Source: Changchengzhania lutea | Lineage (GTDB): Bacteria > Bacteroidota > Bacteroidia > Flavobacteriales > Flavobacteriaceae | DNA length: 64,000 nt | Assembly (NCBI RefSeq): GCF_006974145.1 | Contig: NZ_CP039456.1 | Location: 1,828,001-1,892,000 of the forward strand | Reading direction: 5' to 3' | Part shown: positions 53,979 to 63,487 of the stretch, in pieces | Layout of the letters: every line of letters starts with the position of its first letter | Position numbering within the stretch: position 1 is the first letter of the stretch | Translations under genes and position numbers: made by a program | Notes under the pieces: generated by a model | Databases searched by the model: none | What the model was told of the DNA's origin: nothing | Seen by the model: the letters and a program-made list of their open reading frames with translations, nothing else

Positions 53979-55853
53979 ATGATTTTTGGTAAAAATAAAA
54001 CATTATTAGTATTCATCATTTCGAGTATAACAATTCTAAAAATAAATGCACAATTAGGTTTTTGTGGTGGAAACTCTGGCGATCCCATTTTCACGGAAAA
54101 ATTTGGAACGGGTTCAACCGCAGTTGCTCTACCAGACGGCACAACGACTTATACATTTAGGGCAACCTCACCAAACGATGGCTTTTATCAAGTGTCCAAC
54201 AACACCAATTGGTTTGGTTGGCACGATATTCTAGATCACACGCCTAACGATACCAATGGGAGATTACTTATTGTAAATGCCGACTTTACCGCTGGAGAAT
54301 TTTATAGAACCAACATCACAGGTCTTTGTGAAAATACAACCTATGAGTTCTCATCGTGGCTGATTAACTTATTGCCCTCCTCGGGTTGTGGAGGAGCAGG
54401 AATACCGATAAATGTAAAATTTGAAATATGGGACAGTACGGATACAAATTTATTAGCAAGTGGCGATACAGGAAGTATAAGTGGTACTTCAAGCCCCAAT
54501 TGGGAACAATATGCTTTGGTGTTTAAAACCTTACCTAGTCAAACAAATATTATTTTAAAAATGCTGAATAACGGTGTTGGCGGTTGCGGAAACGATTTAG
54601 GAATTGACGATATTGTGTTTAAAACCTGTGGAGATAATATTATAGTGGAAGACACTGCCGGACAAACTGAGATTAATTTATGTGAAGATGAAATTCCTTT
54701 CTCAACGGAGTTGACAGTGGTGCCAGATTTCTCGATATTCTCATCGCATTTTTATCAATGGCAACAAAGTACAGATGGGATTAGTTGGACAGATATCTCA
54801 GGTGAAACTAATAATACGTATACCGTTCCAGCGGTAAGCAATACTATTTTATATAGAGCTTTAGTTGCGGAAGATGCTGTAAATGTATCTAACGCCTCCT
54901 GTAATTCCATATCAGAAATCTTCGAAATAAATATTATTCCATTTCCAGAAGCACCAGTCAATAACGGGGATGTTTTAATTTGTGAAAATGAGACCATGCC
55001 ACTCACGGTGTCTGTGCCAAATGGTGTTATAGCGAATTGGTATGATGCTTCAATTGGTGGTAATCTGCTTCAAGCAAATAGTACATCGTATAATCCAGCA
55101 AATGAAGGCGTGTTTTATGCTGAAGCGGAAACAGTAACAGCAGGTTGTAAGTCCTTATCTAGAACTGAAATTAGACTACAATATTTTGAAACCCCACAAG
55201 TGCAAGATGACATATTATCGTTTTGCGAAGACACTACAATTATTCTAGAAGCGAATGCGAATATTGCAACAGTGACTTATTTATGGAGTACAGGAGCCAT
55301 TACAGAAACCATTGAGGTTAGTGAACCAGGCATTTATACCGTAGCTGTTAGTAATGGTAATTGTACGGTAACTAAAACAATCGAACTTAATCAAATTGAT
55401 ACGCCTGTGATTGACAGCGTCATTTCAGATGGAAATGACATTATAATGACTACCACAAATTCTGGAGATTTTTTATACTCCATAAACGGTAATGTTTTTC
55501 AACCTAGCAATACTTTTGAAGACATAGAAGGGGGCTTATATACGCTTTATGTTAGGGAACAAAATGGTTGCGGAACAGATACCACACAGTTTATTCACTT
55601 TTATATCCCTAAGTTTTTCACGCCAAATAATGATGGTGTAAATGATGAATTTGACTTAAAGGGGATTGAATTTTTTGCAAATTCGCAGGTATCCATTTTT
55701 AATAGATATGGAAAACTTCTTAAAAACTCTAGAAATGCAGCATTTTCATGGGACGGAACGTATAATAATACCAACTTGCCAAGTGATGATTATTGGTATC
55801 TCATCATTATAGATAACCAAAAATTTAACGGTCATTTTACATTAAAACGATAA
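53979..55853 (+). CDS. surface protein with type IX secretion type-B sorting domain
   Basis: A 624-residue secreted protein with signal peptide (residues about 1-24, ending KINA). The N-terminal part (LGFCGGNSGDPIFTEKFG to about residue 210) is a jelly-roll-like domain common in flavobacterial gliding-related proteins. Then Ig-like/SprB-type modules (FYQWQQSTDGISWTDISGE, PVNNGDVLICENETMPLTV, DTTIILEANANIATVTYLW). The last 85 residues (PKFFTPNNDGVNDEFDLKG, VSIFNRYGKLL, WDGTYNNTNLPSDDYWY) are the gliding-motility-associated C-terminal domain recognised by the type IX system. It is likely an adhesin or cell-surface coat protein. Confidence 0.92.
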   Translation: MIFGKNKTLLVFIISSITILKINAQLGFCGGNSGDPIFTEKFGTGSTAVALPDGTTTYTFRATSPNDGFYQVSNNTNWFGWHDILDHTPNDTNGRLLIVNADFTAGEFYRTNITGLCENTTYEFSSWLINLLPSSGCGGAGIPINVKFEIWDSTDTNLLASGDTGSISGTSSPNWEQYALVFKTLPSQTNIILKMLNNGVGGCGNDLGIDDIVFKTCGDNIIVEDTAGQTEINLCEDEIPFSTELTVVPDFSIFSSHFYQWQQSTDGISWTDISGETNNTYTVPAVSNTILYRALVAEDAVNVSNASCNSISEIFEINIIPFPEAPVNNGDVLICENETMPLTVSVPNGVIANWYDASIGGNLLQANSTSYNPANEGVFYAEAETVTAGCKSLSRTEIRLQYFETPQVQDDILSFCEDTTIILEANANIATVTYLWSTGAITETIEVSEPGIYTVAVSNGNCTVTKTIELNQIDTPVIDSVISDGNDIIMTTTNSGDFLYSINGNVFQPSNTFEDIEGGLYTLYVREQNGCGTDTTQFIHFYIPKFFTPNNDGVNDEFDLKGIEFFANSQVSIFNRYGKLLKNSRNAAFSWDGTYNNTNLPSDDYWYLIIIDNQKFNGHFTLKR

Positions 55854-55857
55854 AAGA

Positions 55858-56898
55858 TTAATCTTTAAATATACCAACGTATAGAGCGCCAGTCTCGTCC
55901 ATGGTTGCGCGGTACATGCCTGCGGTATTAAATTCCATAACCATATTACCTTTTTTATCTATACCTATTATTCCTCCAGTACCCCCAAGGTTTTTCAGTT
56001 TAGTTTGAATCACTTCTTTTGCGGCCTCTCGTAAAGATAATTCGCGGTACTCCATGAGTGCCGATATATCATAAGCCACCATACCGCGAATAAAATACTC
56101 ACCCCAACCAGTACTTGAAATGGCACAGGTTTTATTATTAGCGTAAGTGCCAGCTCCAATTATAGGGGCATCGCCAATGCGTCCCCATCGCTTATTGGTC
56201 ATCCCGCCAGTTGAGGTGCCCGCAGCTAAATTTCCAAATTTGTCTAAAGCCGCACAACCTACGGTACCATATTTAGAATTTTGAATGTCCTCATCATAAA
56301 AAGAAGCCACCTTATTTTTTTCTGAAGCTTTGACCCGTTCTAAAGACTTCATGCGTTTTTCGGTGTAAAAATAATTTGGGTCAACCAGCTCTAAACCTTG
56401 TTCTTTAGCGAATGTTTCAGCCCCAGTTCCAGAAAGCATCACATGAGGCGAATGCTCCATGACCGCTCTAGCTAGGTTTATGGGATTTTTTACAGTTTTA
56501 GTTCCTGCCGAAGCACCGGCATTCAAATTGCTGCCATCCATTATAGAGGCATCATGTTCATTAGTACCTTCGTGCGTAAAAACAGCACCTTTACCTGCAT
56601 TAAAAATGGGCGAATCTTCAAGCACGTTTATTGTTTTTTCTACGGCATCTAAACTGCTCCCTCCATGTTTTAAAATGCGATGCCCTACTTTAATAGCTTT
56701 TTCCAGTGTTGTTTTATAGAGCGCTTCGTTTTCGGGGGACAAATTTTCTCTTAAAATAGTACCAGCACCACCGTGAATGATAATAGAAAATTCCGCGGCC
56801 TTCTCCATTTTTTCGGGAGGTTCGGAGATCATAGTTGTGTCTTCTTTACAAGCTGTAAATAGAAATGAAAGAATGACTAGTAAGATGATTTTTTTCAT
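55858..56898 (-). CDS. isoaspartyl peptidase / plant-type L-asparaginase, Ntn hydrolase
   Basis: A 346-residue exported lipoprotein (lipobox LFTAC near residue 16). FSIIIHGGAGTILR opens the family, then NAGKGAVFTHEGTNEHDASIMDG (in blocks NAGKGAVFTHEG and NEHDASIMDG), and the autocleavage site KYGTVGCAALDKFGNLAAGTSTGG with the catalytic Thr at the start of TVG; GRIGDAPIIGAGTYA and NTAGMYRATM complete the fold. It self-cleaves into two chains and removes isoaspartyl peptides or asparagine in the periplasm. It stands alone between convergent and divergent genes. Confidence 0.95.
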   Translation of the reverse strand: MKKIILLVILSFLFTACKEDTTMISEPPEKMEKAAEFSIIIHGGAGTILRENLSPENEALYKTTLEKAIKVGHRILKHGGSSLDAVEKTINVLEDSPIFNAGKGAVFTHEGTNEHDASIMDGSNLNAGASAGTKTVKNPINLARAVMEHSPHVMLSGTGAETFAKEQGLELVDPNYFYTEKRMKSLERVKASEKNKVASFYDEDIQNSKYGTVGCAALDKFGNLAAGTSTGGMTNKRWGRIGDAPIIGAGTYANNKTCAISSTGWGEYFIRGMVAYDISALMEYRELSLREAAKEVIQTKLKNLGGTGGIIGIDKKGNMVMEFNTAGMYRATMDETGALYVGIFKD

Positions 56899-57019
56899 AT
56901 GAATTCAAATTTCATTGCGCATTAAATTTAAGCGTTTTATCATCACCAAACTTCAATAAAAACAACTTTTTATTGCTATATTCGCAGTCAAATTCAATTC
57001 AAATATTAAATCAATAATT

Positions 57020-58573
57020 ATGCAAACAGTTGCTACCAATTTTGGTATAAACACAGCACTTAAAACTTTAGGTGTAAAGGATATAAATGAAGGCACATCA
57101 ACGGGTTCAAATAATTTTTCCAACGGATCGGTCATCGAAAGTTTTTCACCTGTAGATGGCACTTTGATTGGTAAAGTAAAAACTACCACAGCTGCCGATT
57201 ATGAGGAAGTGATGAAAGCGGCTACTTCGGCTTTTAAAACTTGGAGAACGATGCCGGCACCCTTAAGAGGAGAAATTGTGCGTCAGTTTGGTGATAAACT
57301 TAGAGAAAAAAAGGAAGCCCTTGGTAAATTAGTGTCTTATGAAATGGGTAAGAGCTATCAAGAAGGTTTGGGCGAAGTTCAGGAGATGATTGATATTTGC
57401 GATTTTGCCGTTGGTTTATCGCGTCAACTCCATGGTTTAACCATGCATAGTGAGCGTCCAGGACACAGAATGTACGAGCAGTATCATCCATTGGGTGCTG
57501 TTGGCATCATTTCAGCATTCAACTTTCCTGTTGCTGTTTGGGCATGGAATACCGCTTTAGCTTGGGTTTGTGGTGATGTATGTATATGGAAACCAAGTGA
57601 AAAAACACCGATGTGTGGAATTGCTTGTCAAAACATTGCCGCTGAAGTATTTGCTGAAAACAATTTACCTGAAGGTATTTCTTGTTTGATAAATGGTGAT
57701 TACAGAGTGGGTGAGTTTATGACTAAAGATAAACGCGTGCCTTTAATTTCGGCAACAGGTTCTACCAGAATGGGCAAGATTGTAGCACAAGCGGTAGCGG
57801 GACGTTTAGGAAAATCATTATTGGAATTAGGAGGAAACAATGCCATTATAGTAACGCCGGACGCCGATATAAAAATGACTGTTATAGGCGCTGTTTTTGG
57901 AGCAGTAGGAACAGCTGGACAACGTTGTACGTCAACCCGTAGATTGATTATTCATGAAAGTATCTATGACCAAGTTAAAAAAGCGGTTGTAGATGCTTAC
58001 AAGCAATTGCGTATTGGAAACCCGTTAGATGAAAATAATCACGTAGGCCCGTTAATAGATAAGGACGCCGTTAATATGTATAATCATGCCTTAGAGCAAG
58101 TTGTTGAAGAGGGCGGACAAATTATTGTCGAAGGTGGTGTGATGTCTGGTGAAGGTTACGAAAGTGGCTGCTATGTAAAACCAGCTATTGCTGAGGCGAA
58201 ACCAGAATATAAGATTGTGCAACACGAAACATTTGCACCAGTTTTATATTTATTAAAATATTCTGGCGATGTTGAAAATGCTATAGCTATTCAAAATGAA
58301 GTGGCTCAAGGTTTATCTTCTGCAATTATGACCAACAATTTACGTGAAGCAGAACGATTCTTATCCGTTCAGGGATCAGACTGTGGTATTGCTAATGTAA
58401 ATATAGGAACATCTGGCGCAGAAATTGGAGGTGCTTTTGGAGGTGAAAAAGATACTGGTGGCGGCCGTGAGTCTGGAAGTGATGCATGGAAAGTATATAT
58501 GAGAAGACAAACAAACACGATTAATTACACTACCGAGTTGCCTTTAGCACAAGGTATTAAGTTCGATTTGTAG
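57020..58573 (+). CDS. aldehyde dehydrogenase, ALDH7/antiquitin-like (aminoadipate-semialdehyde type)
   Basis: A 517-residue NAD-dependent enzyme. IISAFNFPVAVWAWNTALAW is the family core, KPSEKTP binds NAD, the general-base Glu is in SLLELGGNNAIIV, and the catalytic Cys is in FGAVGTAGQRCTSTRRLIIHES. The C-terminal SGAEIGGAFGGEKDTGGGRESG stretch (in blocks) matches the ALDH7A1 group, which oxidises alpha-aminoadipic semialdehyde in lysine breakdown. A TATATTCG near 56980 is a possible -7 box. It is followed by a strong terminator and is not in an operon. Confidence 0.93.
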   Translation: MQTVATNFGINTALKTLGVKDINEGTSTGSNNFSNGSVIESFSPVDGTLIGKVKTTTAADYEEVMKAATSAFKTWRTMPAPLRGEIVRQFGDKLREKKEALGKLVSYEMGKSYQEGLGEVQEMIDICDFAVGLSRQLHGLTMHSERPGHRMYEQYHPLGAVGIISAFNFPVAVWAWNTALAWVCGDVCIWKPSEKTPMCGIACQNIAAEVFAENNLPEGISCLINGDYRVGEFMTKDKRVPLISATGSTRMGKIVAQAVAGRLGKSLLELGGNNAIIVTPDADIKMTVIGAVFGAVGTAGQRCTSTRRLIIHESIYDQVKKAVVDAYKQLRIGNPLDENNHVGPLIDKDAVNMYNHALEQVVEEGGQIIVEGGVMSGEGYESGCYVKPAIAEAKPEYKIVQHETFAPVLYLLKYSGDVENAIAIQNEVAQGLSSAIMTNNLREAERFLSVQGSDCGIANVNIGTSGAEIGGAFGGEKDTGGGRESGSDAWKVYMRRQTNTINYTTELPLAQGIKFDL

Positions 58574-58595
58574 ATTTAATAATCATATTCTAAAT

Positions 58596-58627
58596 AAAAA
58601 ACCGCTTCATTTGTGAAGCGGGTTTTT
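58596..58627 (+). terminator. terminator after the aldehyde dehydrogenase gene
   Basis: Arms AAAAACCGCTTCA and TGAAGCGGGTTTTT pair (one G-U type offset) around a TTTG loop, followed by T5. It begins 23 bases after the stop. Confidence 0.85.
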
Positions 58628-58780
58628 CACGTTTTCATTAAATTATTTTAGAAGAGAATGAGTCTTTAAAATTCAAATAGTGCTTAGAAATATTTACGCC
58701 ACGGTATTAAACAAATGGCTTGTGGTAGATGATGCTAAAATATTAAATAGGTCATTTAAGTCATTAGACTTTATATAATA

Positions 58781-58827
58781 AAAAAAACCTCACTTCAATG
58801 CCGAGTTGTTCGGGAGAAGCAAGGTTT
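58781..58827 (-). terminator. terminator after the AlbA-type gene on the minus strand
   Basis: On the minus strand AACCTTGCTTC (58827-side) pairs with GAAGTGAGGTT over 11 positions with two G-U pairs, followed by a long T-run. The 19-base loop contains a smaller CCGA/TCGG hairpin. It lies about 95 bases past the AlbA-type stop. The remaining bases between 58628 and 58922 show no gene. Confidence 0.7.
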
Positions 58828-58922
58828 ATATCTTGAAAAGATTAATAGCAATGCAAAGATGTGGCATTCAATTTAAATAAATGTGCTCTATCGATTAAAT
58901 TAAGGTTAAGTTTATAGCTTTT

Positions 58923-60065
58923 TTAGCTATATTTCACTTTTCTGAGTACGCGTGCAGCTTCCTTGTAGAGAATATATAATTCTTCGCTATAATTTTTTAA
59001 ATACGGTTTTGCTTCATGGAATTTATCAATAGCTTCATGAAACAAATTTAGATAGCATATTAAATACGTGACGGGAAGATTTTTTAAATCGATTTCTTCA
59101 GCCTTTGTTAGCGATAATCCTTTTTTAAGCTTCTCTACAATAATATTGTTAGCATTGTAAATATGATGCAACACCCTTTTATCAAATTGCGGCGCTTCGA
59201 ATAATAGTTTGGTATCAATATTATAAGTAGCGTTGTCTCCAAACCGAATGATAGTTTCTTCTAAAGGATAATATTTAAAGGCTTTTTGAAGACCTAAATT
59301 TACATATTCAATAATCTTAAAGCTATCCTCGTCAAATTCGATGGACACTTCATCTAAGGCCGAAAAGAATAAACGTACTTGCTCATTTATTAATTCAATA
59401 TCTACACGAGAAAAAAATGCATCATTTTTAACCATTTTTTTTTGGCCCGCCCAACACACCACAAAATATTCCTTAAAGACTTTATATTGTGCATTAAAAT
59501 TTTGTCGGGCATTCATAAAGTCAAAAACGCCGTTCAGGGTGTGCTCAATATTGTTTTGCGCATTGTTTTCGATGGCTTCCACAATTTTGGAGTTCACATC
59601 TTTTATCTCAATATCAAACACCTTGGGCATGCTGGTGCTCCCATCCCTGAAAAACACCGAACCACCGTAATATTTCCAAATGTTTTTTCGCAGAGAAGTT
59701 ATTTTACCTGTTGGCCTAATAGTCACCAAACCAACAACCTTGTTGTCGGGCAAATGTGGAAATGGAATATTCTCATACTGAACTATGGGCGGATGGGTTA
59801 AATAGGCATTTATAAGATTTTGAATTTTACTGTCGTCAAAAAAATCCACACCATCAATTCTGTTGTCTTCATCTTCTACTCCAATTACGATATACGAGTT
59901 GTTTTTTGGATTGCTATTAGATAGCGCGCACACGTGTTTTAAAAATTTGGCTTTTCCTTCTTTTTGACTAATATCTATTTTTCGCTTTTTATCATAAAAA
60001 CTGTTCTCATCATTGTGAGCTAATAGATGTTTTATAAGTAGGCGTTTGTTAATCATAACATTCAT
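58923..60065 (-). CDS. AlbA_2/Schlafen-type divergent AAA-like protein
   Basis: A 380-residue protein. Residues about 25-125 match the AlbA_2 (Schlafen-type) domain: DISQKEGKAKFLKHVCALSNS, NSYIVIGVEDEDNRIDGVDFF (in blocks), and LPDNKVVGLVTIRPTGK. The remainder is a helical domain with no recognised motif; the Walker motifs of full ATPase members are not seen. Such proteins bind nucleic acid or act as transcription regulators, and Schlafen-like domains also occur in defence nucleases. ATG 60065 or 60056 starts it. The start overlaps a small palindrome. Confidence 0.75.
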   Translation of the reverse strand: MNVMINKRLLIKHLLAHNDENSFYDKKRKIDISQKEGKAKFLKHVCALSNSNPKNNSYIVIGVEDEDNRIDGVDFFDDSKIQNLINAYLTHPPIVQYENIPFPHLPDNKVVGLVTIRPTGKITSLRKNIWKYYGGSVFFRDGSTSMPKVFDIEIKDVNSKIVEAIENNAQNNIEHTLNGVFDFMNARQNFNAQYKVFKEYFVVCWAGQKKMVKNDAFFSRVDIELINEQVRLFFSALDEVSIEFDEDSFKIIEYVNLGLQKAFKYYPLEETIIRFGDNATYNIDTKLLFEAPQFDKRVLHHIYNANNIIVEKLKKGLSLTKAEEIDLKNLPVTYLICYLNLFHEAIDKFHEAKPYLKNYSEELYILYKEAARVLRKVKYS

Positions 60066-60083
60066 TCCTGCGAAAGCAGGAAT
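60064..60083. repeat. REP-like hairpin with GAAA loop
   Basis: ATTCCTGC (60064-60071) and GCAGGAAT (60076-60083) form a perfect 8-base stem around GAAA. The form CATTCCTGCGAAAGCAGGAAT is common as a dispersed repeat in many Bacteroidota and Proteobacteria. It overlaps the first codon of the AlbA-type gene and lies 15 bases after the SDR stop, so it may act as a boundary between the two. Confidence 0.7.
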
Positions 60084-60098
60084 CTTATTGTTTTTGGT

Positions 60099-60851
60099 TT
60101 AAAATTCTTTTTTAACAATTGTTGAACTCGCCTGAGCCGTTGGAAAAACCAATACATCTGCAATATTTACGTGTGCCGGACGCGTTACGGTAAAATAAAT
60201 AACATCGGCAATGTCTTCAGCTTGTAGGGCTTTAAATCCTTTGTAAACAGCATCTGCTTTAGCATCGCCTTTAAAGCGTACTTTTGAGAACTCCGTTTCT
60301 ACCAAACCTGGGTTGATGGCACTCACTTTAATTCCAAAGGGGTTTAGATCAATTCGCATGCCTTCAGTAATAGCCAAAACAGCATGTTTGCTAGCACAAT
60401 ACACATTGCCTTTAGGGTATACTTCCTTACCTGCCGAGGATCCAATATTGATAATATGTCCAGACTGTCTAGCCGTCATTTGAGGGATAATGGCCTTGCT
60501 TACATATAACAGCCCTTTTACATTGATGTCCATCATCGCATCCCAATCATCAATACGTCCTGTTTGGATCGGATCCAATCCATGAGCGTTACCGGCATTA
60601 TTAATTAAAATATCAATTTTTTTGAATTGTTCTGGCAGCGAATCTATCGCTTCAAAAGTGCCACGTTTATCGCGTACATCAAAATTTAGGGTGTGCACGT
60701 CAGTATGTTTTTCTAAAGCTTTCTGTATAGTGTCTAATCTGCTAGAGCGCCTTCCGCAAAGCACGAGTTTAATGCCGTGTTTTGCAAATTCATAGGCTGT
60801 TGCATGTCCTATACCACTTGTAGCACCAGTAATAAGAGCAGTTTTTGTCAT
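60099..60851 (-). CDS. short-chain dehydrogenase/reductase, YdfG-like
   Basis: A 250-residue classical SDR. The NADP motif TALITGATSGIGHATAYEF is at the N-terminus, NNAG in ILINNAGNAHG, the catalytic Ser in IINIGSSAGKEVYP, and Tyr-Lys in VYCASKHAVLAIT. The Arg in LCGRR after the second strand suggests NADP. This layout resembles 3-hydroxy acid dehydrogenases of the YdfG group. It is followed, across a hairpin, by the AlbA-type gene on the same strand. Confidence 0.92.
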   Translation of the reverse strand: MTKTALITGATSGIGHATAYEFAKHGIKLVLCGRRSSRLDTIQKALEKHTDVHTLNFDVRDKRGTFEAIDSLPEQFKKIDILINNAGNAHGLDPIQTGRIDDWDAMMDINVKGLLYVSKAIIPQMTARQSGHIINIGSSAGKEVYPKGNVYCASKHAVLAITEGMRIDLNPFGIKVSAINPGLVETEFSKVRFKGDAKADAVYKGFKALQAEDIADVIYFTVTRPAHVNIADVLVFPTAQASSTIVKKEF

Positions 60852-61011
60852 TAAAAGGGGTTTTATTCTTGTAATTCACCTATAAAAATACTCAAAACTA
60901 GTTTAAAAATATAGTATTGAAAATTAATTGTTTTATGGGTTCAATAGTAAGTTTATAATCTACAAACCATTTTATCACGTATATACTCATATAAACTTTA
61001 AAAAATATAAA

Positions 61012-62115
61012 ATGAGTATTTTAAGAAAGATTAAATTTATTTTCCCATTAGTATTCCTAACCTTTTTAATGTCTTGTAATGATAGCGAATCTAGTAGTAT
61101 CAGTAAAGATGCGCCTAGATTAAGTATAAGGCTCGTTGATGGCCCTGGAGATTATGAAGCGGTTAATGTTGAAATTGTTGATGTTATGATTAAAATGGAT
61201 AATGACAGCGATGACGGTTCAGGTTGGATGTCTCTTGAGGCTAATAACGAAATCGTAAACTTATTAGACTTTACAGGAGGCATAAGCAAAGTATTAGTAG
61301 AACGATTTCCAATACCAGCAGGAACTTTAAGCCAAATGAGGCTAGTTTTAGGTGATGGAAACACCATTGTTATTAAAGATGAAAATAATGAAGACGAAGA
61401 ATTCGATTTAAAAACTCCAAGTGCACAACAATCAGGTTTAAAACTTAAAGTAAATACTTTAATTGAAGAAGGGTACACCTACGATTTTGTATTGGATTTT
61501 GATGTTGAAAAATCAATCGTACATGCCGGTAACTCAGGAAATATTATTTTAAAACCTGTGCTTTATGTAAGCGCTGAAGCTAGTTCTGGAATTATTGAAG
61601 GGACGGTTTCACCAAACGATGTTCCATCGATGGTTTCTGTTTTGGTTGATGATAAAGGAACTCCTGAAACTGATGACGATTTTGTAATTAGTGCATATAC
61701 TGATGAAACTACGGGCGAGTTTGCATTATGGGGCGCTCCAGCAGGAACCTATGAAGTGACGGCAAAACCAATTGATGAAGATTCAGATTACTCATATGGA
61801 AGCGCTATGGATGTAACGGTTTCTATTGGTGAAATCACTACAATTACAAACCCCATTGAGCTTATGTTTAAAACAGCTTCCATTAGTGGGACGATCTATG
61901 GGCTAGGTGACGGACTTGTTGCTACAATATCTATTAATGATACGGCTTCAACAAGTGTTGAAGCAGACGGTAATGGCATGTATATAATAGAAAACCTTGT
62001 GCCAGGTGATTATACAGTAACAATAAGTGCAGAAGGCTATGCCCCACAGGAATTTATGATTACTTTAGAACCAGCTGAAGAAGAAGTTATAAATGCGACA
62101 TTAGTATTGGAATAA
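61012..62115 (+). CDS. DUF4382 lipoprotein with carboxypeptidase-regulatory-like C-terminus
   Basis: A 367-residue surface lipoprotein starting at ATG 61012 (MSILRKIKFIF, lipobox LMSC near residue 21). The longer frame to 60928 adds residues before the signal peptide and is rejected. Residues about 35-185 are DUF4382 (LSIRLVDGPGDYEAVNVEIV, LLDFTGGISKVL, PAGTLSQMRLVLG). Residues about 195-367 hold two beta-sandwich repeats with IEGTVSPNDVPSMVSV, TGEFALWGAPAGTYEVTAKP and ISGTIYGLGDGLVATI. The role is unknown; DUF4382 lipoproteins are common and exported in Flavobacteriia. Confidence 0.88.
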   Translation: MSILRKIKFIFPLVFLTFLMSCNDSESSSISKDAPRLSIRLVDGPGDYEAVNVEIVDVMIKMDNDSDDGSGWMSLEANNEIVNLLDFTGGISKVLVERFPIPAGTLSQMRLVLGDGNTIVIKDENNEDEEFDLKTPSAQQSGLKLKVNTLIEEGYTYDFVLDFDVEKSIVHAGNSGNIILKPVLYVSAEASSGIIEGTVSPNDVPSMVSVLVDDKGTPETDDDFVISAYTDETTGEFALWGAPAGTYEVTAKPIDEDSDYSYGSAMDVTVSIGEITTITNPIELMFKTASISGTIYGLGDGLVATISINDTASTSVEADGNGMYIIENLVPGDYTVTISAEGYAPQEFMITLEPAEEEVINATLVLE

Positions 62116-62344
62116 TAAAACCTAGATTTTAAAAATAAAGCGTAATATCGAAAGATGTTGCGCTTTATTTTTTAATTAAAAATTGCAATTATGATTTACT
62201 TATCATAATTATTCGTTAAAGCTTTAAATAAAGGCGTTTCACCAATTTTTTTAACCATTCTTTAACAAGGATTAATGAAAAATTTTAACAATTTGCATGG
62301 CTCAAATATGAGGAGTATATTCGAGAGCTTAAAAATAAAAAATA

Positions 62345-63346
62345 ATGGAAGAGACAGGTACAATTGATATTAAGACAATTAACGAGAAGATTGAAAGAGA
62401 AAGCGCTTTTGTCGATTTACTCATGCTAGAAATGAACAAAGTGATCGTTGGCCAGAAACATATGGTGGAGCGTTTACTTATTGGTCTGTTGGGTCAAGGG
62501 CATATTTTGTTGGAAGGTGTTCCAGGTTTAGCAAAAACCTTGGCGATTAATACCTTAGCACAAGCTGTGCATGGCAGCTTTAGCAGGATTCAATTTACAC
62601 CGGATTTATTACCTGCAGATGTGACCGGAACATTAATTTACAATATGAAGCTTAATGATTTCTCTATCAAAAAAGGGCCTATTTTTGCAAACTTTGTGCT
62701 GGCAGATGAGATTAACCGTGCACCAGCAAAAGTGCAATCGGCATTATTAGAAGCCATGCAGGAAAAGCAAGTCACTATTGGTGATGAAACTTTTATTTTG
62801 GACAAGCCATTTTTAGTTATGGCTACCCAAAACCCAGTTGAGCAAGAGGGTACTTATCCTTTGCCAGAAGCACAGGTAGACCGTTTTATGTTGAAAACGG
62901 TTATCGATTACCCAAAATTGGATGAGGAACAACTTATTATGCGTGCCAATTTAAAAGGCGCTTGGGATAAAGTAAACCCGGTAGTTTCGGTATCGCAAAT
63001 TTTGAAAGCTCAAGAGGCTGTACGTGAGGTGTACATGGACGAAAAAATTGAGAAGTACATTTTAGATATTATTTTTGCAACACGGTATCCAGAGAAATAT
63101 AAACTTGCCGATTTAAAACCACTAATCTCTTTTGGTGCGTCTCCTCGTGGAAGTATAAATTTAGCAACAGCAGCGAAATGCTACGCCTTTATTAAGCGAA
63201 GAGGGTATGTAATCCCAGAAGATGTTCGTGCCGTGGTTTACGATGTATTAAGGCACAGAATAGGAATTACTTATGAAGCTGAGGCTGAAAATGTCACATC
63301 TGAAGATATTATAGCTAAAATTATAAACGAAATTGAAGTACCATAA
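62345..63346 (+). CDS. MoxR-family AAA+ ATPase
   Basis: A 333-residue AAA ATPase. Walker A is in LLEGVPGLAKTLAINTLAQ (GxxGxxKT), Walker B is ANFVLADEINRAPAKVQSALLEAMQ, and sensor motif VMATQNPVEQEGTYPLPEAQVDRFM follows (in parts). The lid domain has SFGASPRGSINLATAAKCYAF. It works as a chaperone with the DUF58 protein coded just downstream and, in most Bacteroidota, with Bat proteins further on; that end lies outside the window. A repeat of about 140 bp separates it from the DUF58 gene. Confidence 0.95.
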   Translation: MEETGTIDIKTINEKIERESAFVDLLMLEMNKVIVGQKHMVERLLIGLLGQGHILLEGVPGLAKTLAINTLAQAVHGSFSRIQFTPDLLPADVTGTLIYNMKLNDFSIKKGPIFANFVLADEINRAPAKVQSALLEAMQEKQVTIGDETFILDKPFLVMATQNPVEQEGTYPLPEAQVDRFMLKTVIDYPKLDEEQLIMRANLKGAWDKVNPVVSVSQILKAQEAVREVYMDEKIEKYILDIIFATRYPEKYKLADLKPLISFGASPRGSINLATAAKCYAFIKRRGYVIPEDVRAVVYDVLRHRIGITYEAEAENVTSEDIIAKIINEIEVP

Positions 63347-63348
63347 AA

Positions 63349-63487
63349 AAGCCCCTAACCCCAAAAGGGGGCACACTCGCACTCAATTAGGGGTTAAGAG
63401 GGCTTAAAACAATATCATGCGTAACACTGTTTTTCAAAATTAACATTTTAACCGCAATCAATTCCCCCTTTGGGGGTTAGGGGGCTT
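63349..63487. repeat. inverted GC-rich palindromic repeats between moxR and the DUF58 gene
   Basis: AAGCCCCTAACCCCAAAAGG (63349-63368) with its continuation GGG, and the reversed copy TCCCCCTTTGGGGGTTAGGG ending GGCTT at 63487, bracket about 90 bases. A further hairpin GCCCCTAACCCC/GGGGTTAAGAGGGC lies within the first half. The second arm ends directly at the DUF58 ATG. It looks like a small MITE- or REP-type insertion in the operon. Confidence 0.75.

Noticed and set aside
59442-59801. Plus-strand frames of 109 and 119 residues at 59341-59801
   Set aside because: Both are shadows of the minus-strand AlbA-type gene, without start context or family features.
60928-61011. N-terminal extension of the DUF4382 lipoprotein
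   Set aside because: It places residues ahead of a clear lipoprotein signal peptide, which would block export.
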